DNA of 64,000 nucleotides. Source: Marinobacter piscis. GTDB lineage: Bacteria; Pseudomonadota; Gammaproteobacteria; Pseudomonadales; Oleiphilaceae. Of the stretch, positions 31,059 through 41,551 are shown piece by piece (the stretch's first letter is position 1; each line of letters begins with the position of its first letter). The notes beneath the pieces are model-generated. The model saw nothing but the letters and a program-made list of their open reading frames with translations. It was not told the DNA's origin and made no database searches. The DNA lies in the NCBI RefSeq assembly GCF_007671655.1, contig NZ_VCGX01000001.1, positions 901,917 to 965,916 on the forward strand, given 5' to 3'. Position numbers and translations under genes: made by a program.

Positions 31059-32152
31059 TCCGGTACATGGGTTTCATACTGCTTTCAGGCCTGCTCGCAG
31101 GCTGCTCCGGCGATGCCGGAGATGACGGTTTTGCCGGTCTGGCGGGACTTGAGCGAGGGGGTGGAGCAAACGCTTCCGCCGAAGTGGACTATTTGCAGCC
31201 GGGCCCGGAAACGTCGTTGAATTTTCCTGAGGATTTCGGTCCACACCCCCAGCACCGCATTGAATGGTGGTACCTCACGGCAAACCTGAAAACCGAGTCG
31301 GGAGAGCCCCTAGGATTACAGTGGACACAATTCCGTCAGGCGCTTCAGCCCAGAGCCAAAGCCGAATCTGCCCCTGCGGCCGCAGACTGGCCACTGCAGG
31401 CTGCCTGGATGGCGCACGCAGCCGTGAGCTGGAGAGGAAGCCATCACTTTGCCGAAAAGCTGGCCCGTGGCGATATAGGACATGCAGGTGCCACGGCCGT
31501 TCCGTTTCAGGTGTGGCTGGATAACTGGCGCCTGAGCGGACAACCCGACAGCAACCTTTGGCGGCTTCAGGTCAGCGATGATGATTTGAGCTACGACCTG
31601 ACCCTGCGGATCAAAGGCGCGCCCATAGGCCATGGGGAGCAGGGGTTCAGTGCCAAGTCTGCCGGTGGCGAAGGCTCGATGTACTTCAGCCTGGTCGATA
31701 TCGCCATTACCGGTGAGGTAACAATGAATAATGAAACCCTGGCCGTCAGCGGCAAAGGCTGGTTTGACCGGGAGTGGAGCAGCCAGCTGTTGAAAACCGG
31801 GCAGAAGGGCTGGGACTGGTTTGCGCTGCACCTGGACAGTGGCGATAAACTGATGGCGTTTCGTCTGCGGGATGACAGCGGCAGCTTCCGGTCTGGTACC
31901 TGGATTCCGGCAGAAGGCACTCCGGCGCCTTTAACGGCAGACAAGCTGAATCTGAAAATGCTGGAAACACGGGAGGGTGTACCTGTGCGCTGGCAGCTAC
32001 GGGTCCCTGCGTATCAGGTCAACCTGGAGTTGCTGGCACCCCCGGGTAATTACACCAACCCGGGGCTATACCCGTACTGGGAGAGTGCTGTCGACATTTC
32101 CGGCAGTCATCAGGGTGTCGGCTATATGGAACTGACCGGCTACAGTGACTGA
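31055..32152 (+). CDS. AttH/CrtC-family lipoprotein
   Basis: This is a predicted lipoprotein of 365 residues with the lipobox LLAGC (acylated cysteine at C17). The body has FGPHPQHRIEWWYLTANL, LGLQWTQFR and GWFDREWSSQLL, which are typical of the AttH/CrtC lipocalin-like family (Pfam CrtC/AttH). This family includes carotenoid 1,2-hydratase, but AttH proteins beside ABC permeases have no proven enzyme activity. It is the last gene of the RND-Att run and overlaps the convergent DUF1232 gene by 13 bases. Confidence 0.88.
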   Translation: MIRYMGFILLSGLLAGCSGDAGDDGFAGLAGLERGGGANASAEVDYLQPGPETSLNFPEDFGPHPQHRIEWWYLTANLKTESGEPLGLQWTQFRQALQPRAKAESAPAAADWPLQAAWMAHAAVSWRGSHHFAEKLARGDIGHAGATAVPFQVWLDNWRLSGQPDSNLWRLQVSDDDLSYDLTLRIKGAPIGHGEQGFSAKSAGGEGSMYFSLVDIAITGEVTMNNETLAVSGKGWFDREWSSQLLKTGQKGWDWFALHLDSGDKLMAFRLRDDSGSFRSGTWIPAEGTPAPLTADKLNLKMLETREGVPVRWQLRVPAYQVNLELLAPPGNYTNPGLYPYWESAVDISGSHQGVGYMELTGYSD

Positions 32153-32559
32153 GCGGTTTGTCTCTTCGACTCTTCCAGTTCTTTCCAGGCCGCATACCGG
32201 TGCAGGTCGGATTCAACCCATTTCAGACACAGGGCAACCACACCGGCATCGTCCAGAAAACCCACGCCAATAATCAGGTCGGGGATTAAATCCAGAGGGT
32301 TCATTACATAAATAAGTGTGCCCGCCACGGCGGCAATGCTTTTCCAGGGGATGTCCCTGTAGCTGCCATTCCAGTAATCCCGGAGCATGGAGAACATCAG
32401 CTTTATATCGGCACTGAAGCGTTTCAGTTTGCCGCTGCCTTTGACCTTGTCCTCAATAGCCTGTTGCCGTTCCAGCAGTGTTTTCAGGTCGGCAGGGCTT
32501 ACTCTGGCTGCTTCAGCGCTTAACTGTTTCCGGGCATACTTTTGGCTGAAAAAGGCCAT
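32140..32559 (-). CDS. YkvA family protein (DUF1232)
   Basis: This is a small membrane-associated protein of 139 residues. The DUF1232 core is clear: SIAAVAGTLIYVMNPLDLIP, then DLIIGVGFLDDAGVVALCL. The basic N-terminal half (YARKQLSAEAARVSP) precedes the hydrophobic core. The function of this widespread family is unknown. It is convergent with and overlaps the attH-like gene, and divergent from the formaldehyde dehydrogenase gene. Confidence 0.88.
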   Translation of the reverse strand: MAFFSQKYARKQLSAEAARVSPADLKTLLERQQAIEDKVKGSGKLKRFSADIKLMFSMLRDYWNGSYRDIPWKSIAAVAGTLIYVMNPLDLIPDLIIGVGFLDDAGVVALCLKWVESDLHRYAAWKELEESKRQTAQSL

Positions 32560-32624
32560 AAACCAGTGTCCTCTCTTGATGAAACAGGTCAGGCGGCAGG
32601 CAGGCCGGCGCTGTTGTTCAATGA

Positions 32625-33797
<1,173 letters not shown>

Positions 33798-33819
33798 GGT
33801 TGTTGGCACAATTTCAAAC

Positions 33820-33855
33820 CCTGCAGGGGCACAGGTTCCACCGCGTCCCTGCAGG
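33820..33855 (+). terminator. Inverted repeat between convergent frmA and LpxO-like genes
   Basis: CCTGCAGGG at 33820-33828 and CCCTGCAGG at 33847-33855 form a perfect nine-base stem with an 18-base loop. The left arm also contains a self-palindrome. No run of T follows on either strand, so termination is plausible only by position between convergent genes. Confidence 0.4.
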
Positions 33856-33861
33856 CATCTA

Positions 33862-34761
33862 TCAGAAAAAGATCCAGTAAATCAGTAGCAGATACAGAAT
33901 GTATTGCACTGCATAATACAGCGTGCGGTTAAAGCGTTTCAGCTTCTTACCCTGGTTGCGTACTTTTTGCACGCTGGCAAACATGCGATTGAGCAGGCCT
34001 ACCTTGTCGCCCTCGATGTTTTTTGTTGCTGATGCTGCCAGTACTATCTTTGAAAACAGCTGATTAAACCAGTCGACTGGAGCAAAGGTGACTGGACGAC
34101 GGATATCAAGAAACAAAATGATGCGATTGCTGTCGGTATTATTGGCGGCATAATGCAGATAGGTCTCATCAAACATTACAGCCTCGCCGTCGCGCCAGGC
34201 ATACTTCTGGCCATCTACATTGATATAACAGTTGTCAGAGTTGGGCGTCACCAGTCCCAGATGGTAACGCAACGAACCTGCATAAGGGTCGCGATGCCTG
34301 ACCAGTTTGGCACCGGGCGGCAGCATGGTAAACATGGCCCCTTTTACATCCGGTACCTCATTGATCAATTCCACCGTTCGTGGGCAAAGTAGGTTTGCCG
34401 AGGGCAGACTGGCGCCATACCATTTTAGATAAAAGCGCTTCCAACCGGTTTTGAAGAACGAGTTGAAGCCCAGGTCGTCCAGCTCGTCAGATGCTTTGAT
34501 GTGAGTCTGAGCATTCAGGCTGACAGCTTCATCGCGTATCTCCTCCCAATGATCCTCAAACACTTTTAGCTGGGAAAACTGACGAGTATTGATAAACGGT
34601 TTATTGCCAACATCGGAGAAGAGATAAAACAGACAATTAACTGGTGCAAGCAGGTTGGAGTGATCCGTGATCTTGCGCGTTAGCCGTTCATGGTGGAGTT
34701 CGCCACGATTTTGAACGTAAACGGCACACACGATAAAAATTAAAAGTACGACGGGCCCCAT
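33862..34761 (-). CDS. LpxO-like aspartyl/asparaginyl beta-hydroxylase family protein
   Basis: This is an Fe(II)/2-oxoglutarate dioxygenase of 299 residues with an N-terminal membrane helix (MGPVVLLIFIVCAVYVQ) and a C-terminal one (AVQYILYLLLIYWIFF). The iron ligands fit HRDPYAG and ETYLHYAANN, and DSNRIILFLDIRRP supplies the 2-oxoglutarate-binding arginine. Lipid A hydroxylase LpxO has this layout, so 2-hydroxylation of a lipid A acyl chain is the best guess. A TTG at 34779 extends the frame, but the ATG at 34761 has GGAGGAA at proper distance. Confidence 0.85.
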   Translation of the reverse strand: MGPVVLLIFIVCAVYVQNRGELHHERLTRKITDHSNLLAPVNCLFYLFSDVGNKPFINTRQFSQLKVFEDHWEEIRDEAVSLNAQTHIKASDELDDLGFNSFFKTGWKRFYLKWYGASLPSANLLCPRTVELINEVPDVKGAMFTMLPPGAKLVRHRDPYAGSLRYHLGLVTPNSDNCYINVDGQKYAWRDGEAVMFDETYLHYAANNTDSNRIILFLDIRRPVTFAPVDWFNQLFSKIVLAASATKNIEGDKVGLLNRMFASVQKVRNQGKKLKRFNRTLYYAVQYILYLLLIYWIFF

Positions 34762-34947
34762 AGCGGGATGTTCCTCCAATGTCTGGCTAATGATTTGCCG
34801 CTGATGGCGCTATTAAAATAGGAGGCGAAGTATATGGAAGGCGTTAGGGTGATTCAAATACAGAAATGCCGCCATGGTCGTCAGAAATACGGGAAAGAGT
34901 TTCCTCGGCCAGATAAGAAAGCCCGGCCGAGGTAGCAGGAGCGCTGG

Positions 34948-35631
34948 TTAGTCTTGTTGCAAGGCCTGCAGAACGGCTTTAGCTGTACCTTCTGATGATG
35001 CGGGGTTCTGACCGGTTATCAGCCTGCCATCCACCACAATATGAGGTTCCCAGTCGTTGCCCTTTGAGTAAGTGGCAGTGTTGTCCTTTAGCATGTCCTC
35101 AAGCAGGAAAGGGACGATCTGTGTAAGGCCGGCAGCTTCCTCCTCACTGTTACTGAAGCCGGTGACTTCGCGGCCACCAACCAGGTTCTGACCTGGTTTG
35201 ATTTCAACATTTTTGAAAACAGCGGGTGCGTGACACACGGCACCAATCACCTTGTCTTGCTCGTAAGCGGCTTTGATCAGCGCCATGGATGTGTCGTTGT
35301 TAACCAGATCCCACAGCGGTCCGTGGCCACCCGGATAGAACACGGCATCAAATTCATTCATATCAACATCCGCCAGTTTTTTAGTGCTGGCGAGTGCTTC
35401 CCGGGCGTGGGCGTCTGACTCAAAACGGCGCGTGGTCTCTGTCAGAGCCTCGTTGGCCTCGCTGTTCGGATCAACCGGAGGCTGGCCACCCTTAGGCGAG
35501 GCAATGGTTATATTCGCCCCGGCATCGAGGAACACATAGTAAGGTGCAGTAAACTCTTCCAGCCAGAAGCCGGTTTTTTGTCCGGTATCGCCCATTTGGT
35601 CGTGGGAAGTAAGAACCATCAGGATCTTCAT
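34948..35631 (-). CDS. DJ-1/PfpI family protein (Hsp31-type)
   Basis: This is a cytoplasmic protein of 227 residues in the class I glutamine amidotransferase-like superfamily. The nucleophile elbow is GAVCHAPAVF, and the N-terminal part has GFWLEEFTAPYYVFLDAG with the conserved glutamate. Members act as glyoxalase III-like or protein-repair enzymes or as chaperones. Which of these applies is not decided by sequence alone. It is monocistronic and divergent from the thioesterase gene. Confidence 0.88.
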   Translation of the reverse strand: MKILMVLTSHDQMGDTGQKTGFWLEEFTAPYYVFLDAGANITIASPKGGQPPVDPNSEANEALTETTRRFESDAHAREALASTKKLADVDMNEFDAVFYPGGHGPLWDLVNNDTSMALIKAAYEQDKVIGAVCHAPAVFKNVEIKPGQNLVGGREVTGFSNSEEEAAGLTQIVPFLLEDMLKDNTATYSKGNDWEPHIVVDGRLITGQNPASSEGTAKAVLQALQQD

Positions 35632-35743
35632 AGTGCCTGTCCTTCTGTCGTTGGGAAATGAGGGTCACCTGTTTTTACCAGACCTGTTATTCTCTCTGGT
35701 GCTGTTTGCGCATTAATTCAACCTCACAGGGAGTTTTTCCGAC

Positions 35744-36169
35744 ATGACAATCTGGACCCGTAAACCGGATCTTGAGAACCTGGCCAAAGCCAGTGAGAAT
35801 ACGGCCGTTAACCATTTGGGCATTGAGTACACTGAAATCGGTGATGATTACGTAACAGGTCGTATGCCGGTTGATGAACGCACGGTTCAGCCTTTTGGCA
35901 TCCTCCATGGCGGTGCTTCTGTCGTTCTCGCAGAAACCCTGGGCAGTATGGCGGCAAACTGCTGCCTGAAAGATCCGGGCACAGTTGCTGTGGGGCTGGA
36001 AGTTAATGCGAACCACATCCGGCCGGCTACCAAGGGCTGGGTGTACGGAACAGCCAGGCCCATTCATATTGGCAGTGCCACCCAGGTGTGGGAAATCCGA
36101 GTTGAAAATGAGGAAGGTAAAACGACCTGCATCTCCCGCTTGACTATGGCCGTGACAAAGCGTCCATAG
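35744..36169 (+). CDS. Hotdog-fold thioesterase (PaaI/YdiI family)
   Basis: This is an acyl-CoA thioesterase of 141 residues. The family region is VQPFGILHGGASVVLAETLG, with the acid E in the helix after HGG, followed by VGLEVNANHIRPATKG. This matches the YdiI/MenI and EntH-like group that cleaves aromatic or 1,4-dihydroxy-2-naphthoyl-CoA esters. No menaquinone or phenylacetate genes adjoin it, so the substrate is open. A terminator-like hairpin follows. Confidence 0.9.
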   Translation: MTIWTRKPDLENLAKASENTAVNHLGIEYTEIGDDYVTGRMPVDERTVQPFGILHGGASVVLAETLGSMAANCCLKDPGTVAVGLEVNANHIRPATKGWVYGTARPIHIGSATQVWEIRVENEEGKTTCISRLTMAVTKRP

Positions 36170-36176
36170 CTTTTGG

Positions 36177-36211
36177 CCGGGCCGGGGGGTAAAACCTGTC
36201 CGGCCCGGTTT
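36177..36211 (+). terminator. GC-rich hairpin after the thioesterase gene
   Basis: CCGGGCCGG at 36177-36185 and CCGGCCCGG at 36200-36208 form a perfect nine-base stem, 14-base loop, followed by TTT. It lies eight bases after the thioesterase stop and also separates it from the convergent rhodanese gene. Confidence 0.65.
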
Positions 36212-36229
36212 CCGGACGTTTTAGAAGAT

Positions 36230-36610
36230 TTATCCGAACGGTGGCAGTTCCCGCTTTGTTACTGGTTTGCCAGCTTCCTGCCAGGCGTCGAAGCCGCCTT
36301 CAATTGACTGGACGTGTTGATAGCCCATCTCCTGCAAGGCCTTCGCACTCAGTGCTGAGCGACCCGAGTTTTTGCAGTAAAGCACAATATTCATGCTCCG
36401 GTCTGCCAGAGCCGGATCGTTACTGAATTTGAATTCCAGCAGGCCGCGTGAAATATTAGTGGCCTGGGGAATGTGGCTCTGGCGATACTCGTCTCCATCA
36501 CGAACATCCAGTAGCAGGTCCGCGGCCTGAATGGCACTCTCAGCCTTTTCCAGCGGGACTTCCTGAATATGCTGCTTCGCATCGGCAACAAAATCCTGGA
36601 CTGTTTTCAT
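36230..36610 (-). CDS. Single-domain rhodanese-like protein
   Basis: This is a 126-residue rhodanese homology domain. The active-site loop is VLYCKNSGRSALSA, with the persulfide-forming cysteine present, and LLDVRDGDEYRQSHIP is the typical CH2A motif. It could act as a sulfurtransferase or sulfur carrier. It is alone, so no pathway can be assigned, although the persulfide dioxygenase-like gene elsewhere in the window uses related chemistry. Confidence 0.9.
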   Translation of the reverse strand: MKTVQDFVADAKQHIQEVPLEKAESAIQAADLLLDVRDGDEYRQSHIPQATNISRGLLEFKFSNDPALADRSMNIVLYCKNSGRSALSAKALQEMGYQHVQSIEGGFDAWQEAGKPVTKRELPPFG

Positions 36611-36722
36611 GTGTGATGCTCCGTTGTTTATGGATGTTTGCCCAGATTAAGCCATATTGCCCGGGCGCGTCACCTGCCAGGTGCGCCACGTTTAACTCAC
36701 CGCGTAAGAAGGAAGCTTGTAA

Positions 36723-37613
36723 ATGGCCCAGCAGGAAGCCCGTAAGGGCGTTATGTATGGCTTGTCCGCCTATATTATGTGGGGCTGCTTCCCGTTGTAT
36801 TTTGCCTTGTTTGACGGGGTGCCGGCCTGGGAAGTGTTGATTCACCGGGTGCTCTGGTCAAGTGTTTTTCTGGCGATTGTTATAACGTTTCTTAAGCGCT
36901 GGCAGCCGGTGAAAATGGCTCTGGCGCATCCGGAAAAGCTGGGATTTGTGTTGGGGTGTGCGGTGCTGATTGCGGTGAACTGGGGTGTTTATATTTACGC
37001 CGTGGAAAGCCGGCAGGTGCTTCAGGCCAGCCTGGGCTATTTCCTGACGCCTTTGGTAAACGTGGGTCTGGGAATGCTGGTTCTGAAAGAGACGATCAGC
37101 CGGTTGCAGATAGTTGCGGTAACACTGGCTACCATCGCCATTCTTTACCAGTTATTTTTGCTGGGTGTTGTGCCCTGGATAACCCTGGTACTGGCATTCA
37201 GTTTTGGAACCTACGGATTGCTCCGCAAAAAGGTGGCTCTGGACGGCCTTTCCGGTTTATTTGTAGAAACGCTGCTTTTGTTCCCGGTGGGCATGCTTGC
37301 ACTGGCAGCGTTAAGCTATGCCGGCCTTTCTCATTTCACAGAAAACACAGCCACCATGCTCTTGCTGATTTCTTCCGGCATTGTCACGGCGATTCCTCTG
37401 CTGGCGTTTGCAGGGGCTGCCCGCAGACTGCGTCTGTCGACTGTGGGGTTTCTTATGTATATCAACCCGACGATCCAGTTCCTGATTGCGCTGCTGGTGT
37501 TCAGTGAGCCTCTGAGCCCGGAAAAACTGACGAGCTTCATCATGATATGGACCGCTCTGGCGATTTATTCATGGTCAGCCTGGAATGGTCGCAGTAAGAC
37601 AGCGGCACAATAA
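36723..37613 (+). CDS. rarD: RarD-type EamA permease
   Basis: This is an inner-membrane protein of 296 residues with about ten helices in two EamA repeats. RarD-specific sequence is visible: GVMYGLSAYIMWGCFPLYF at the start, ILIAVNWGVYIYAVE-like central sequence, and LRLSTVGFLMYINPTIQFL near the end. The family is named for chloramphenicol sensitivity mutants, and its natural substrate is not established. The ATG at 36723 follows AAGGAAG. It converges with a LysR gene four bases away. Confidence 0.92.
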   Translation: MAQQEARKGVMYGLSAYIMWGCFPLYFALFDGVPAWEVLIHRVLWSSVFLAIVITFLKRWQPVKMALAHPEKLGFVLGCAVLIAVNWGVYIYAVESRQVLQASLGYFLTPLVNVGLGMLVLKETISRLQIVAVTLATIAILYQLFLLGVVPWITLVLAFSFGTYGLLRKKVALDGLSGLFVETLLLFPVGMLALAALSYAGLSHFTENTATMLLLISSGIVTAIPLLAFAGAARRLRLSTVGFLMYINPTIQFLIALLVFSEPLSPEKLTSFIMIWTALAIYSWSAWNGRSKTAAQ

Positions 37614-37616
37614 GAC

Positions 37617-38498
37617 TTATTCTACCGTTGTAAGGTACTGCTCAAGCTCCTCTGCCAGCCAGCCCACAACCGCACCGCCCTGTGCCTGTTCAGATTCCAG
37701 AGCGCTGAACACCTTCCACCAGCGAGCGCTGCGATGGTGGACAATGCTGAGTTTCTCCTGTTCCAGGGCCTCTGCAATTAGCGGTAATGGCAGGTCAGCC
37801 CAGCCGGCGCCATCAATCACTGCATCCCGGATCAGTTCATAGAGGGTGAAGGCCAGGTAATTGGCCGTTTCCGGGGACTCGGCTTCCAGCCGGTCGTTCT
37901 GCAAAAAAGCCAGTGTGACTTCTGTATAGCCGATGAGGTCGTCCTGAGTTACCCGTTTCAACTGGCTCAGAGGGTGATCCGGCGCAGCAACAGTGAGCAT
38001 GCGCACATCCGCAAGTTCACGAAACCAGTGATAGCCTTCGCTCAGGGGTTCCGGCATCAGGCCATAAGCGACATCGACCGATTGGTTCCGGACCAGCGTT
38101 GGAAGCTCGCGGGGTGTGCCCAGGTACACGGAGAGGCTGGTTTGCGGGAACCGGATTTTAAGCCGGCGCAGTAGATCTCGCCACACAGGTTCTGGAATGG
38201 AATCATCCCGGGCGATCCGAAGTACAGATTCAGCGCCGCTGAGGTGGTGCTGGCATCGGGCAAAAATCTGCCCTGCTACCTGATCAAAGCGCCGGCAATC
38301 AGTCACAATGGCATGGCCGATGGTCGTCAGCTGAAGCTGATTGCCGCTGCGTTCAAACAACGCGACGCCTAGCTGATCTTCCAGTGCTGCCAGAGCGGTA
38401 CTGATGGTTGTCCGGCTTCTTCCCAGCTCCCGTGCGGCGGCAGCAATCGTGCCATGGCGCACCACCGCCAGGAACACCCGGATCTGTGACGTTTTCAT
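37617..38498 (-). CDS. LysR-type transcriptional regulator
   Basis: This is a 293-residue regulator. The N-terminal winged helix-turn-helix includes FLAVVRHGTIAAAARELGRSR and ALAALEDQLGVALFERSG. The C-terminal effector-binding domain spans about 90-290. LysR proteins usually control a divergent gene. Here the divergent neighbour is the cation diffusion facilitator, 95 bases away, which is the first candidate target. The effector is unknown. Confidence 0.92.
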   Translation of the reverse strand: MKTSQIRVFLAVVRHGTIAAAARELGRSRTTISTALAALEDQLGVALFERSGNQLQLTTIGHAIVTDCRRFDQVAGQIFARCQHHLSGAESVLRIARDDSIPEPVWRDLLRRLKIRFPQTSLSVYLGTPRELPTLVRNQSVDVAYGLMPEPLSEGYHWFRELADVRMLTVAAPDHPLSQLKRVTQDDLIGYTEVTLAFLQNDRLEAESPETANYLAFTLYELIRDAVIDGAGWADLPLPLIAEALEQEKLSIVHHRSARWWKVFSALESEQAQGGAVVGWLAEELEQYLTTVE

Positions 38499-38593
38499 AA
38501 AAGACCTCCTCTGGTGACGGGTTTTCCGTCGCTCACCGACTCGTCCTGCTCAGTATACAGCGATAATATGCCGGTAATTCACGGGGGTTTAAA

Positions 38594-39463
38594 ATGTTCA
38601 AGTTGATAGCGCGGGAAAATATGGCGCTGGGTGTGTCTGCGGTTGCTGCCGCTCTGTTCGCTGTCGCTGGGATAACCTGGGGGTTGTGGATTGATTCACT
38701 GGTTATTCTGTTTGACGGTGCGTATTCACTGGTAAGCCTGTTGTTATCGCTATTGTCACTGTACGCGGCGAGGATTGTCCGGCGCCCGGCGAACGAGAAA
38801 TACCCGCTTGGTCGTGGCGCGGTTCAGCCTCTGGTGATTGCCGTTAAAGGGATGGTGATTACTCTGGTGTGTGTGCTGTCTCTGGCGTCTGCCGTTGCAG
38901 CCGTGCTTGAGGGCGGCCGTGCGGTCAGTGCCGATAAAGCTCTGGTGTTTGCCGGTGTCAGTGTTCTGGGCTGTGCTCTGGTGTGGCTGTATCTGAAGTG
39001 GGCGGAGGGGCGTGAGCCCTCTGGCCTTGTGGTTGCAGAGCAGCGCCAGTGGTTTATGGACTCTGTTCTTAGCGCTGCGGTTTTGCTGGGGTTTGGAGTG
39101 GCCTGGGGAATGGAACAGAGCACCTGGTCTGGCTGGGCTGTTTATGCCGACCCGGCCATGATGATTGCCATTTCCGTTTACTTCATAGTTGTACCGGTAA
39201 AAATGACCGTTGGCGCGGTGCGCGAGTTGATGCTTGCGGCCCCTTCGGCGGAGGTCACAGAGGAGGTTCATCGGGCCTTGCACGCAGTAGGGCTTGTGCC
39301 GGAGCAGGTGAGGATGGTCAAGCTGGGCCCGGATCTGATGATGGAAGTGAGCCTGCCGGCTGACTGGACTGGAGGTACCCAGCGTCTGAAATGGCGCCTT
39401 TTAAGGCAGCTTACTGGCCTGCCCGTGCGGCCGGCGATTTTCATTCGCAGCCTGGTCGGTTAA
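38594..39463 (+). CDS. Cation diffusion facilitator family transporter
   Basis: This is an inner-membrane transporter of 289 residues with about six helices. Metal-site aspartates occur in VILFDGAYSLVSLLLS (helix 2) and WFMDSVLSAAVL (helix 5), giving only partial agreement with the HxxxD pattern of zinc exporters such as FieF. The C-terminal 75 residues form a soluble domain. The metal is uncertain because a typical histidine of the zinc site is replaced. It is divergent from the LysR gene, and DUF3565 follows 10 bases on. Confidence 0.8.
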   Translation: MFKLIARENMALGVSAVAAALFAVAGITWGLWIDSLVILFDGAYSLVSLLLSLLSLYAARIVRRPANEKYPLGRGAVQPLVIAVKGMVITLVCVLSLASAVAAVLEGGRAVSADKALVFAGVSVLGCALVWLYLKWAEGREPSGLVVAEQRQWFMDSVLSAAVLLGFGVAWGMEQSTWSGWAVYADPAMMIAISVYFIVVPVKMTVGAVRELMLAAPSAEVTEEVHRALHAVGLVPEQVRMVKLGPDLMMEVSLPADWTGGTQRLKWRLLRQLTGLPVRPAIFIRSLVG

Positions 39464-39473
39464 CTTGGGCGGC

Positions 39474-39674
39474 ATGAAACAGCCAATTATTGCTTACCAT
39501 AAAGACGAAGAAGACCACTGGGTAGCCCGGCTTGCCTGTGGTCACAATCAGCATGTACGCCACACTCCACCCTGGGTTAACCGACCCTGGGTAACAACGG
39601 AAGCCGGGAGACGCTCCATGCTGGGGTTTGAGCTTGATTGCGTTAAGTGTGATGAGGGGGCGCCTGTTGACTAA
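39474..39674 (+). CDS. DUF3565 family protein
   Basis: This is a 66-residue protein with paired metal-ligand-like residues: ARLACGHNQHVRH and ELDCVKCDEG. This is the DUF3565 family, small proteins with a possible zinc site made of two cysteines and histidines near the middle and CxxC at the end. Function unknown. A TTG at 39465 could extend it by three residues, but the ATG at 39474 is preferred. It probably shares the transporter transcript. Confidence 0.8.
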   Translation: MKQPIIAYHKDEEDHWVARLACGHNQHVRHTPPWVNRPWVTTEAGRRSMLGFELDCVKCDEGAPVD

Positions 39675-39768
39675 CGGCGTGCCGCACATGAATTTGTGTT
39701 CAAGATATCAGGCGGCCTGTCGATAAAGATAGAACACGAAACCAAAGAGCCCCCAAGGATCTGCAACA

Positions 39769-41445
39769 ATGAATATTATAAATCGCCTGCGTATACGGAC
39801 CCGGCTGCTATTAGCGGTTTTGATCCCTGTGTTGGTAACGGCCGTCATCGTTTCCTGGGTTTCTGTAGCGCAGATAAAAGCAGGCGGGGAAGCCGAGCTG
39901 GAACGCCTTGAATCAAGTCTTATGGAGTCCCGCAAAGATGGCCTCAAAAACCTGGTTGAAGCAGCGAAAGCTGTAGCGGTGGAGGCCAGGAATAATCCCG
40001 GACTGACAGAGCGCCAGGCCAAAAAGGCGGCTGCGGACAGGCTGCGGACCATCCGCTTTGAAGGAACTAACTATGTGTTTGCTTTCCACCGGTCAGGGGA
40101 GGCTGTTTCCTACTCGCCGGATCCATCTATCGAAGGCAAAAGCGCCGGACCTGAGTTCATCAGAGTATTGAGGCAACTGTTCCGTGCAGCAGAGTCGGAT
40201 GGCTATTACGCCTATGACTGGCCCAATCCGGCCTCGGGCAATGAGGAGCCCAAAGTGAGTTATGCGACCGTTATACCGGAATGGGACTGGGTGATCTCTG
40301 CAGGTGTTTATGTAACCGACATACAGCAGCAGGTGGCTTCTGCTCGTACAAACATTGAAGAGAGCATCGCTGATACCCTCCGGTTTAGCATTCTGGTGAC
40401 CCTTGTTGTGGTGGTCGCTTCAGTATTGATCGGCGTATTTGCCGGGCGAACAGTGACGCGCCCACTGGATAATGTCAGTAATATGATGCAGGAGATTGCT
40501 GATGGAGATGGTGACTTGCGTCAGCGCCTTCCGGAAGATGGCAATGATGAGCTATCAGAGCTTGGGCGTCGTTTTAATGGGTTTGTCATCAAAATACAGG
40601 AGACAATCCGTGAAGTGGGCTCAACGACAGACCAGGTTGCATCTGCAGCTGAAGAACTGAGTCGGGTAGCCAGTGATACCCATGCCTCAGTACAGGCACA
40701 AGGTACAGAAACCGATCAGATCGCTTCGGCCATCAACGAAATGGCGGCAACGGTTCAGCAGATTTCGGGCAACGCCAGCGAAGTGGAAGGGGCGGCTTCA
40801 GATGCTGATCGCATGGCTAAAGATGGTGGCCAGACCATTGCCAACGCACAGGGCGCGGTTAACCGGCTTTCTGATGAGATACAGGAAAGTGCCCACAGTA
40901 TTAATGCACTTGCAGAGAAGTCCGATGATATCCAGAAAATTCTGGATGTTATTCATGCCGTGACAGAGCAAACGAATTTGCTGGCACTGAACGCTGCAAT
41001 TGAAGCGGCTCGTGCCGGAGAACATGGACGGGGATTCTCAGTGGTGGCCGATGAGGTGCGCCAGTTAGCTCAGCGCAGTGCCGAGTCTGCGGACCAGATT
41101 CGTGAAATGATTGAAGGGTTTGTAAGCGAGTCCAGGCTGGCGGTTGATCGTATGAATAGCTCTCGTGAGGGGTCAACGGAGACTGTAGAGCGGATAAACC
41201 ATGCAACTGATGCGCTGACAACCATAGAAACATCTGTTGGGCAGATACACGACCAGGTGGCCCAGATCGCAACAGCTGCGGAGCAGCAAAGCCAGGTGGC
41301 TGAAGAGATTAACCAGAACGTGGTGCGCATTGTTGATGCAGCCCAGCACAGCAATACCAGTGTTACTCAGACCAACGAGGCCAGCCAGGAACTGGCCAGG
41401 CTGGGCGAGAGCCTGCGGGGTCTGGTCGGTCAGTTCAAAGTGTGA
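39769..41445 (+). CDS. Methyl-accepting chemotaxis protein with single Cache domain
   Basis: This is a membrane chemoreceptor of 558 residues. Helix 1 is at about 10-32 ([18 protein letters not shown]), then a periplasmic single Cache domain ([34 protein letters not shown]), helix 2 at about 205-225, a HAMP linker, and a cytoplasmic signalling domain. The hairpin tip is [20 protein letters not shown]. Single-Cache domains of this type often bind carboxylates, and the next gene is a TRAP-type binding protein for such substrates. The link is inferred. Confidence 0.93.
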   Translation: MNIINRLRIRTRLLLAVLIPVLVTAVIVSWVSVAQIKAGGEAELERLESSLMESRKDGLKNLVEAAKAVAVEARNNPGLTERQAKKAAADRLRTIRFEGTNYVFAFHRSGEAVSYSPDPSIEGKSAGPEFIRVLRQLFRAAESDGYYAYDWPNPASGNEEPKVSYATVIPEWDWVISAGVYVTDIQQQVASARTNIEESIADTLRFSILVTLVVVVASVLIGVFAGRTVTRPLDNVSNMMQEIADGDGDLRQRLPEDGNDELSELGRRFNGFVIKIQETIREVGSTTDQVASAAEELSRVASDTHASVQAQGTETDQIASAINEMAATVQQISGNASEVEGAASDADRMAKDGGQTIANAQGAVNRLSDEIQESAHSINALAEKSDDIQKILDVIHAVTEQTNLLALNAAIEAARAGEHGRGFSVVADEVRQLAQRSAESADQIREMIEGFVSESRLAVDRMNSSREGSTETVERINHATDALTTIETSVGQIHDQVAQIATAAEQQSQVAEEINQNVVRIVDAAQHSNTSVTQTNEASQELARLGESLRGLVGQFKV

Positions 41446-41471
41446 GGGCGCAAGCGCCCTTACCCTTATTT
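41445..41471 (+). terminator. Weak terminator after the chemoreceptor gene
   Basis: AGGGCGC at 41445-41451 and GCGCCCT at 41454-41460 form a seven-base stem with a very short loop, followed by TACCCTTATTTT. It overlaps the stop codon region of the chemoreceptor gene. Confidence 0.5.
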
Positions 41472-41551
41472 TCAGGCCGCTGTTGGCGTTAAGCTGGCAG
41501 CAGGCTACTATTACGCACGTATAACAAAACAACCCGATACAAAAACCATAG

